49,884 nucleotides of DNA from Chara braunii. Lineage: Eukaryota > Streptophyta > Charophyceae > Charales > Characeae. The notes below the pieces were generated by a model. The model worked only from the letters and a program-made list of their open reading frames with translations. It did no database searches and was not told where the DNA came from. Positions 41,373-49,884 of this stretch are shown here, one piece after another. Made by a program: the position numbers and the translations under genes. The stretch covers positions 448,358-498,241 of the forward strand of contig BFEA01000630.1 of the NCBI GenBank assembly GCA_003427395.1, read 5' to 3'. Within the stretch, counting starts at the first letter, position 1. Every line of letters starts with the position of its first letter.

Positions 41373-42050
41373 TCAGAGCGGCCTGCGCCACCGCCTTCGG
41401 CCTTGGCCTCCGCCCACCTCCGCTCGGCCTCCGCCCAACTCCCCTTTGCCTCCCCCTGCCAGATCCTCTCTCTTTCCTCCCCCGCCTTCGCCACCTCCCG
41501 TATGCCTCCTCTCGCCATCTCCTCCCGCCATCTCCTCCTGTGATCTCCTCCCGCCAACTCCTCTCCGCCTCTGCCTCCCTATCCCTTGTGTGTGTGTGTG
41601 TGTGTGTGTGTATATGAGAGAGAGAGAGAGAGAGATCGCGGCCTGCGCCAGCGCCTCCGGCCTCGTCCTCCTCCCACCTCCCCTCTGCCTCCTCCCACCA
41701 GATCCTCTCTTCCCTCCCCCGCTTCCGCCACCTCCCCTCCGCCTCAAGATCCTCTCTTTCCTCCCCCGCCTCCGCCACCTCCCCTCCGCCTCCTCCCACC
41801 ATCTCCTCCGGCCATCTCCTCCCGCCAACTCCTCTCCACCTCCGCCTCTCTATTTCCTGTGTGTGTGTGTGAGAGAGAGAGAGAGAGTGAGCGGCCTGCG
41901 CCACCGCCTCCGCCCTCAGCCTTCGCCCACCTTTGCTCGACCTCTGACCACCTCCGCTCGGCCTCCGCCCAACTTCCCTTTGCCTCCCCCGCCAGATCCT
42001 CTCTCTCTTTCCTCCTGCCTCCACCACCTCCCATCTGCCTCCTCCCGTTG
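41080..42050 (+). repeat. Composite array: (TG)n(AG)n plus C-rich unit, four copies
   Basis: (TG)n runs start at about 41080, 41320, 41588 and 41860. Each is followed by (AG)n, then GCGGCCTGCGCCACCGCCTCCGG-like sequence and CTCCTCCCGCCATCTCC-type pyrimidine stretches. Unit length is ~240-270 bp, so microsatellites are embedded at the same phase in each unit. The C-rich part recurs at 48528-48660. Confidence 0.88.
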
Positions 42051-43837
42051 TCGAGCGCATCGGTCCGGCACTGCACAAGGCAAGGCGGTACCCTCCCGAC
42101 CGTGTCACGCAGGAGTTGGTTTTAATCCTCGTCGCAAATGCATATGGAGCTTCTGCAAGCTGCTCCAGCCGAGTGCGCCAGCCATACCTCTCGCGAGCCC
42201 CTACGACAGGATAGGGCCTACGCGAGGCACGACTTACCTCCACCTTAAGGAGTTGTCACCTCCCTTCGGTGGGTGTATCCCCGTCGAGCTACCAGTCCAC
42301 AGTACGAAAGCTAATCAACTGCAATCGCAGACGTGGACCAGCCGAGGGCGTTTCTCGTTCGCTGTAGCATAGGGGGTACGCGCGGTATAACGCCTCAATC
42401 GAGCCCGCACGCAAACCGGCATCTTGGGGGGCTGAGGTTCCAAGCGCGACTCGTCGTCGGTCGACCAGGACGCATCCCGCATGCCACGTGCACACCAGTA
42501 TAAAGAACATAAAAATAAACACACACACACACGCACATACATATACATATACAGAACGACATTGAACAAACAACGCGACAACACTTCTAGTTCCTTAGTA
42601 GGCATCCCATAACTCTCCGATGTGAAAATCGGATAGGCGTCGCGTGCGAGACTTAGTATAAAACCGTGCGGGCGCAGGGTCTTCCCATATCGGTTAGCAA
42701 TGCATGAATATGCAGGCGGTCGCAACGATGACGTACTATGTAGTGCCCATACTCATGCGATCCTCGTTAATCTCGAGGGTCGCGTTCGACACTCAAGTAT
42801 CGGCTGACACGCGCCTTGATTGACTGATCTCTCGACGCTGGACAACCGCCAAGTGTGGTTGAGAACCACTTACTTTTCTGCACCCTGCGGAGAGTGGGTG
42901 GTACACAGGTTCATACCTGTGGTGGCAATTGTCTCTTATTGCCCTGGAGACCAGCTCCATCATCTAGGGCCTGAAGAGAAATCAAGGGGTTTGACTTTGA
43001 CGGCTGCCACGGACTACAACGTCAACCCATAGAAATTCTAAAAAGCAAAGGCTAAAAAGGGAAGTCCCTTTTCTCTTGAAAACATAATATATTTAACCCT
43101 TACGCGTGGTCACAGTAGGCCGCACGAAACACTCAAGACATATGTATTGACATGTATATAGAGGGTTATTAATATAGGACGATCACTTCTCACAGTCACA
43201 GTGAGACTCCTCTCAGCCATATATATATGTATGTGAGCGCAGACAGTCAAATCCAAAGTCCGAATCACCAAACATACTTGCAATCACATCAAAGATTCAA
43301 ACCAAAAGTCCATGCACTACACGGGTTTAACTTCAACCATTCTTTGCACTCACACCCCTTGCTTTAGCCACACAAACCTCAACCTTAGCGCACCCTTCCA
43401 GCAATAAAAATACTCGGTACCTTTGTTAAATGACCATTCAATAAAGTCCAGGTAAAAACACAATGAAACATTTCAAACCACAGGGCTAAAGCCTTTAGGT
43501 TGAGTGGCAAGAGTGGATTGGAGTTGAATCGTAAACCGACGAATCGGCAACAGACCTGTTATCAGTGATAACAGAAGATGATCCTTGTAGGATCAAGCTG
43601 AATCTAGCCCACATCTTGAATCAATCGATCAAGAAGACCTGTAACACAAGACAAACCAATCCCCAAGCTAAAATCATAAGTGTATGGAGAATACAGCTCC
43701 ATAGCACATTCTCACCCAATACCCTTCTACAAGTTAAGCCTAGACCTGCCTCTAAGCCAGTGCCCAACGCAAGGGAGACCTATGGCAGCATTTCCCCTAT
43801 TCAGGGTGGAGTGCCAGAATTGCCACCTGTCAAAATA
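42051..43837. other. Stretch without recognised genes
   Basis: Mixed-composition DNA with no convincing frame. A perfect 19-base palindrome (CTGTTATCA-G-TGATAACAG) lies at 43556-43574. AT-rich TATATA words occur at 43150-43230. A long splice- or LTR-type boundary was not found. Confidence 0.4.
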
Positions 43838-44400
43838 TAATATAACTCCTTTAAACTAAGAAAATTTTGGCAGCGCTTCCCATAGGGAAAGTGCCTTTCC
43901 AGAATTTATAATAGCTCAAATATAAAACAAACTATAAATCTGGAAAGTCAATTTTTGTCTAACTCCCTGAACTAGTAAAAATTTGGGCAGCACTCCCTTT
44001 AGAAAAGAAGCGTTTCCAGATTTTTACTAAGTCAGATATAACTCAGAAGCAAGACCTGAGTTTAACTAAGAGAAAAATTCGGCAGCACTCCCTTTGGAAA
44101 AGTGCTACTCCAAGATTTCTACAAAGCTAAGTTAAGAATTTAAAGTGAATTTGATTTCTCAAGGTCCAATTTTGTCTAACTTCCTGAATTAGCAAAAATT
44201 TGGGCAGCACTCCCTTTAGAAAATGAGGTTTTTCAAATTTTTTACTTAGCCAAAAAGTCAGAAAAACTAAACCATGAAAAAAACAAAATCTGACTAACTC
44301 CTTGGTTTTGTAGAAATTTCGGCAACGCTTCCCGTAGAGAAAGTGGCTTACCAAGATTTATACAAGACCAAGTATAATAAAAACTCCCAGAAAATAAAAA
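43838..44400 (-). repeat. Five ~110-bp tandem units, each with a hairpin
   Basis: Each unit has a stem whose arms resemble AGTAAAAATTT and AGATTTTTACT around a (G/C)GGCAGC(A/G)CT(C/T)CC core. Arms differ between units but keep pairing (for example GTAGAAATTT with AGATTTATAC). The core is the reverse complement of the GGGAAGTGCTGCC core at 13990-14340. The unit may belong to the LTR of an unnamed element in minus orientation. Confidence 0.65.
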
Positions 44401-47400
44401 AATTGACCGAGGTAAAAAAAACTTAGTCAGAAAATGCAGGAATTGAAATTAACTCCTATGGCTCTAGCACTTGGCAACTAAAGCAACTACCTATCGAACT
44501 GAAACTCAGACTAAAGCATTAGTCGCACTCAGTCTCATGCAGGCCAAACCACAAAGGTAAGTACTTTCACTAGCCCCAAGTCAGAATCCTCATAGATAGT
44601 TCATGAAACTTTCAGATGATTTAGCTCTTTATACCCCAACTTACATATGGCATGGTGCTAAACCATTCAACTTAGAAACGATGTCTAGCATGCCTTTGCA
44701 CAACTACTTCTCTCTTCTTTGGGCATACGACTAGACCATTCGGCTTGGAAACAATGACTAGCCGCCCTGAACTGTTTAATATCCAAAATTGAATAACTCT
44801 CAGACTTTGTTCTCAAAAGAAAATACAAATATGGGTAGGGGAATGAACCATTCGGCTTGTAATTCAGTCTGAATAGGTCTTGAAAGAAAGCAAAGTCGTA
44901 GGGGCAATCTCATGCATACATCGGTCAGACTAAAGTACATAGTTAAACAGGGGTATAGTGGGGTCATACAGATAGAAAAGGATATACCTGATGGTTCCCT
45001 GCCTCGAAAACCTCGCTTATGTTCCGGCAGAGCTCCCGCAATTGGTGTGGACTCCCCACAGAGTCTTGATGCGGTCCTACGGGTTGCAATCCCTTCTGCC
45101 GCCTTCCTCTCAGGACAGGACTAGACTTAGAGTAAGAAAGGCAGAACGAGGGGTTTCAGACGCTCGAGATACAAGAGGGAGACTGACTCAACTCCCAGGA
45201 GAGGGCCTTGATATCTTCAGTCGCCTGAGGGTCCCGCAATGGTGGTCAGAACGCTCAACAACTCAGTCAGCTAAAGTCCAACTTCCTGTTGTTAACTTCC
45301 TGACAAGCTTCTCAATTGCAGCAGAGACCCCCTTACTCAACTCGATCACTCACCCCAAATCACATCATCTCACCCTCAGGCCGAATAACCATTACGTAGC
45401 CTAGAAAGATAGCATCCATATAGCGCACATCCCCAGTGCTTTCCTTGGATGCATGGAAAAATGCAACAAAGGCCTAACGGGGCACCGCACGCGCAGCAAT
45501 TGCAAATGGCAACAAACGCAGCAGCGAAGGACGCAATCAAAACCACAGCATACACAGTAATGTACTGTGGAAGTTTTAGCAACGCCACCTGATCAGCTCA
45601 ACGGGCGTAGTAGAAGCAGCGTTCAGCAGTAATGGCCGAAGTATATGCAGGTATCCGTCATGCAGTCCTTCGCCGTCGGGATGCACCTGGCTGACGCCTT
45701 GGCCAGGCTGCCTGCCCCTCACAATCCAACATTCCCGTATGCGGGAAACGGCGTAGGTGAGCTCTCTTCCCCCCTTGATCCTCCCTATGCCCCCTTGATC
45801 CTCCCTATGTTCGTTCTTCGGGCATGCGCACAGGCGCCCCTCGCAAGCACATCATCCCTCATAGGGAGGACACTATCACCATGGGGTCACAACTGAGCCT
45901 CAGCGTAGGGGCAACGATCAGCACCACGAGGAGGGGCGAGGCTACAAAACTACGAAAACGGCGATCGGAAACTCTACCGATGAGGCTATAGCCTTTGAAA
46001 ACCGCGCACTCAGCAACAGACGGGCATATCGCTAGTCACCAACTATGCAGAAAGGAACTGAATCTGTGGCTTGAGATTTGGGCAAATACGCTGCCAACTC
46101 TGGTCCGCATTTTCATCCTCGTTCAAGTCGAGGTGGTCACAAGACAGTAGTGATTGTGAGCAACCCAACCACATACCTTTGCCATAGATAGCCCAATCAC
46201 CAATCCGTAGGAACGCTCCTTGACGACGGTAGAATCTTCTCATCGGGAAGCTGGTATTGAGAACGATGAAATAGGAGCAAAGGCCATGTCTGCAAGGGAC
46301 ACGAGCTAGATGCATCCGAGGATTGGCTCAGGCTGTGCAGGTGAGTTCTCCTTCTTGGACCGGTGGGTCAGGCGGCGCACCGTGCTCAGGTAAGTCTCTA
46401 ACCCCGCACCTGTTTTCAGCTACTTCCGATGTCGTTCCCCTCCTTTCCTCGAAACCGACCAGGGTCGCACAACCCGATGTTCACTCTTTCTTCCCCTTGT
46501 GTTTGCACTTAACTTCATGGCGCGCAACCCGATCATTACGCGGCGTCCAACCTTCATCAGCAAACTGAAAATGGAGCGCGTGGCAGGTAAGTGCGCTCCT
46601 CTCCTCATTCTCGGCTTCTCCTTCTCCTTTCTTGTCGATTCTCCTCTTCGTCCTCGATCTCTCCCGCTCCTTCTCAACGGTTACCGTGCCTCGCCATCTC
46701 GTACGCGCAACCTCTTGCTACTATAGCACCCAAACTATCACTCGATCCTCAATTCTACTGCTACCATTCAACTTGCGACGGTCGAAAACCCCTACTTAGT
46801 CTTTTAGTTCGCTCGATTCCGCCCAGAATCGAGCGAGATCTCCATCTTCTACTCCCACCATATCCATCTCCCGTCCCCCTTTCGCGCGGTCTTTCTCTCT
46901 ACTAACTCTAATCCTACTGACATATCACTAAAACTAACAACGGATCTGAAGTCGCCCGCCTAAAAAACCCCGATTTCGACATTCAGTTCGCCCTATTTCA
47001 TCACGAATCGGGTATGAACTCTAATCTCCTTCCCCGCGCTCCTGTCTACGTCCGCCACCTTCGTCCTCATCTTCTGAATGCACCTTGGTGCGGATCCCGC
47101 CCAGGTTCATTCATTCTTTTCCTTCCCCGATTCACCTTGCTCCTTTCTGCACTCCTCTGTCCTTGTCTTGGCGGCAGTCCCCTCCTGCTCCGTTGCCCGT
47201 CGCTTCCTGTCTCCGCCCAGGCACGGTCCTCCTTCTGCTATGCACGGTCGCATCTCCCCTACTCCCTATCTTGCTGACTAGCACTGCTTCCCATCAACGG
47301 CCGACTGCCCACACCTTAGTGTAGCGGCCTTCCTAGTTTCTCCGCCATGCCCGAGGGAACTTCGGGAAAGACCAGCTACGGGCCGGTCCTACCGTACATA

Positions 47401-48476
47401 GGCGGATTGCGGGATCCGGGGCGGGGCCCCCTGCAAGCCTCGATGGCTTTAGCGAGTGTTCAAATTTGAGGACCGAAGTGGGGGAAGGGCTTCGCGCCGA
47501 TGGACCTTACAGTCCGTGGCCCGCCCTGATTCATGGCCCACCATCTTTCGCGTCCCAACGGGCATGCCCACTCTTGAACCACTCACAATATGTCACAGAC
47601 GATAGGTCGGGCACCCGTAATGGTCCTCTCCATGGGTTTGTTTTGCTTCGCGGACTAGTCCCCCACCGGCTAGCGCGCACGTTGAACTCCTTGGTTTGTG
47701 TTTCCAGACGGCGGAATAGATGAATTTCGCCAGCATCCCGAATGCACAGAAACCCATAGGTCAACAAATGGAGGCGCCCACTCAAGATCCTCGACCGCCA
47801 CGACTGCCTCCGAGTCCAGCGCCGCGTCTGAGTCGAGGAACGTCAGACCAAAATAATAATAAAACGACAATATATAAAAATATTTTAGAAGTTTTTGATC
47901 GTCAGAATGTGACGAATGAGGAAAAAGAAAAAACACTAGCACCGTTCTGACGCTGCTGACAATAAATCCACAGGGGATACGCCCGTCGGGCTCCCTACCC
48001 CTCGGTCCCTTTGCGCTACTTTGATATCCCCGCGTCGTCGCTGCTCGACCTCGATCCCTGAATCTCTTTGATGAAAGTTTGACGTTGTAACCAATAGTGC
48101 TAGGCCCAAGGCTGGTTCTAGCACTAACGGACACCTAAATAAGCGAATACTGCTCGACGCGCAGATCTACCGAAACGTCTTCAAAATCACATTGTTGTCG
48201 ACGCCGTCCTTCGCACGTACACACAAGTCACAGACACGCGCACTAATCAAAAGACGGAATCCTTTTAATCCTAACTTAATCAGAAAATGAAAATCTGGTT
48301 GGTGATTACGTCGACTCTTCAATCATCAACAATTAAAAAGATCACGCGCGCCTCAAATTTGCGTGCCCACACACCCTTTACTCTCATCAACCATTCAATC
48401 AACGTAAACCACAGACGCTGCCGCGCCTCACGCAGAATATTTAAACTTTAAACCAAACCTATTTTCTGCCGTTTGC
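44401..48476. other. Repeat-derived stretch without recognised genes
   Basis: Several AGGT(A/G)AG(T/C) words precede pyrimidine-rich sequence: 45752, 46340, 46390 and 46586. They look like splice donors in diverged duplicates. Bases 46760-46835 and 46960-47015 are diverged copies of one unit (AACCCC..., then AGTTCGC...; GAATCG). The first forms a hairpin, GCTCGATTC/GAATCGAGC. Minus frame 46043-46315 (90 codons) has balanced composition but no motif I know. Nothing here could be named as a gene. Confidence 0.4.
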
Positions 48477-48513
48477 AAAAACCAGGGCGGATACCCTTGT
48501 AAGGGTATTCGCA
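48477..48513 (-). repeat. Hairpin-forming block matching 11638-11673
   Basis: On minus it reads GCGAATACCCTTACAAGGGT then ATCCGCCC. The perfect stem is ATACCCTT/AAGGGTAT. It aligns base for base, with about eight changes, to 11638-11673, and may be the terminal part of an LTR whose body extends leftward here. Confidence 0.5.
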
Positions 48514-48527
48514 CCAACACTGCCACA

Positions 48528-49740
48528 TCTCCTCCCGCCATCTCCTCCTGTGATCTCCTCCCGCCAACTCCTCTCCGCCTCCGCCTCTGCCACCTCCCGT
48601 CCGCCTCCTCCCGCCATCTCCTCTCCACCTCTGCCACCTCCCGTACACCTCCTGCCATCTCCTCTCTGCCTCCGTTCCGCTGCCTACACATCCGCCATCT
48701 CTCTGCCCATCTTTTAAAAGAAAAACAAAAAAAAAATGGTGCGTGCCCACCTCCCCTCGGCCAGTGCGGACCTTCTGTCCGCCGCTGCCCACCTCCCTCC
48801 CGCCATTGGGATCACCAATCTCCCCTCAGCCTCCGTCCCACTCCCGTCCGCCTCCCTTGGCGATGTCCTCTCTCTCCTTTCGCTCGGCCTCAGCCACTTC
48901 TCCTCCGCCTCCTCTCACCTCCGCTCCGGGCTCCGTTCCTCTGCCCGCACATCCGCCCACCATCCCGCTGGACATCCCATTCCCCGCCCCTTTTTTTTTT
49001 TTTTTTTCTTGTTTAACAATGCACGCCCTCTTCCCATCGGCCCCCGACGACCTCCTGACCGCCTCCGACGACCTCCTGTCAGCCTCCGCCCACCTCCCTT
49101 CCGCCATTGGGATCTCCCATCTCCCCTTGCCTTCCCCCTGCCTCGTGTCCGCCTCCTCCCACCACCCCGTGCACATCCCGCTGTGCGTGCCAACCCTCCC
49201 TTCCGCCATTGGGATCTCCCATCTCCCCTTGCCCTCCGCCCACCTTGCGTCTGCCTCCTCCCATTATCCCGCTGCACATCCCGCTGTGTGTGCCAACCTC
49301 CCCTCTGCCTCCGCTGACCTCCTGTCCGCCTCTGCCCACCTCCTCCGCCCGCGACCTCCACCCACCTCCGCAAGGCCCCCGCCCGGTACCTCTGTCCACC
49401 TCCCCTCGGCCTCCGCCCTATGCCTCCACCCACCAGTCGGCCTTCGCCCGCTCTCCTCTCTGCCTCCTCCAGCCATCTCCTCTCCGCCATCTCCTCTCCG
49501 CCTCAGCCACTTCTCTGCCCACCTCCTCCGTCCGCTACCTCCACCCACCTCCGCAAGGCCCCCGCCCGGTACCTCTGTCCACCTCCCCTCGGCCTCCGCC
49601 CTATGCCTCCACCCATCGGTCGGCCTTCGCCCGCTCTCCTCTCCGCCTCCTCCCGCCTCAGCCACTTCTCTGCCCACCTCCCCTCGGCTGGCGGCCCACC
49701 ACCCGTCCAACTCCTACCGTCCTCTACCTCCGCCCACCTC
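48528..49740. repeat. C/T-rich minisatellite array with higher-order repeats
   Basis: Built from CCGCCTCC, CCATCTCC and CCCACCTCC words. Higher-order copies include a ~103-bp unit starting TCCGCCATTGGGATC (49099 and 49202, with an earlier relative near 48799) and a 185-bp unit starting TCTGCCCACC (49331 and 49516, with a shortened third near 49669). The opening 100 bp match the C-rich part of the array at about 41510-41580. Long open frames on both strands result from the lack of stops in such sequence. Confidence 0.85.
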
Positions 49741-49884
49741 CGCTCGACCTCTCTCTTCCTCTCCTCCTCCCTCTCCCTCTCCTCCCTCTCCCTCCTCTTC
49801 TTCCTCCTCTTCTTCCTCCTCTTCTACCTCCTATTCTTCTCCCTCTTCTCCTTCCTCTTCTTCCCCCTCTTCCTTCCTCCTTCC
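49741..49884. repeat. Polypyrimidine tract at the right edge
   Basis: Almost pure C/T (TCC and TTCC words) to the end of the window; it continues beyond. Confidence 0.9.

Noticed and set aside
41317-42372. Two 308-codon frames on opposite strands
   Set aside because: Both are read through a stop-poor CT-rich tandem array and have no domain content.
48736-49710. Pro/Ser-rich + frame and Gly/Arg-rich - frames
   Set aside because: Same reason: a pyrimidine-rich minisatellite without stops.

Overview
The window reads as nuclear DNA of a large, repeat-rich plant-lineage genome. The only recognisable host gene is a Sen1-type RNA/DNA helicase whose core motifs look like those of land-plant Sen1 relatives. 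Everything else is non-LTR and LTR retroelements, short TTAA-bounded repeats, small-RNA retropseudogenes, minisatellites and long microsatellites. There are no bacterial-style gene clusters. A charophyte alga such as Chara would fit, but that is inference and not shown by the sequence. The first 40 bases are a sequencing-library junction, not biology. Two short N stretches and long homopolymers show that this is a scaffold of imperfect quality.

The framework of the window is one gene on the + strand. Three exons can be placed: 3122-3527, 5067-5177 and 29413 to about 29530. Splice sites, reading phase and helicase motif order agree across all three (Walker A, cut by intron 1, then the motif Ia region). 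This implies intron 1 of 1.5 kb, intron 2 of about 24.2 kb, and a third intron running at least 20 kb to the right edge. Later helicase motifs (DEAD-like box, GDPxQLxP, the C-terminal RecA domain) were not found. Upstream exons were not identified with confidence in 41-3121.

Intron 2 (5178-29412) is a nest of transposons. In order it holds: a TTAA-bounded element (5674-6466); a decayed LINE (6.5-11.6 kb) interrupted by a TTAA-bounded composite (10134-11126); an LTR-like and small-RNA-rich block (11.6-15.5 kb) with hairpins, a U6 fragment, an antisense tRNA-like sequence and a TATA promoter; a minus-strand retropepsin fragment between poly-C tracts (16.2-16.8 kb); a second, nearly full-length but frameshifted LINE (about 16.9-25.2 kb, ending in A26); tandem repeats with a poly-A-tailed U6 retropseudogene and a 17-bp target duplication (26.2-27.4 kb); and an LTR-like block with minisatellites (28.0-28.8 kb).

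The right part (29.5-49.9 kb), inferred to be intron 3, holds two related Ty3/gypsy-type elements in opposite orientation. The left one (LTR, PBS, gag, protease) is on + from about 31.4 to 36.44 kb. The right one (gag start, PBS, LTR) is on - from about 39.2 down to 36.45 kb. They meet tail to tail at about 36.44 kb. Beyond them lie AC/AG microsatellites, tandem arrays of 90-270 bp, a hairpin-bearing ~110-bp repeat (43.84-44.40 kb), and a pyrimidine-rich array to the right edge. No complete, evidently functional protein gene other than the helicase segment is visible there.
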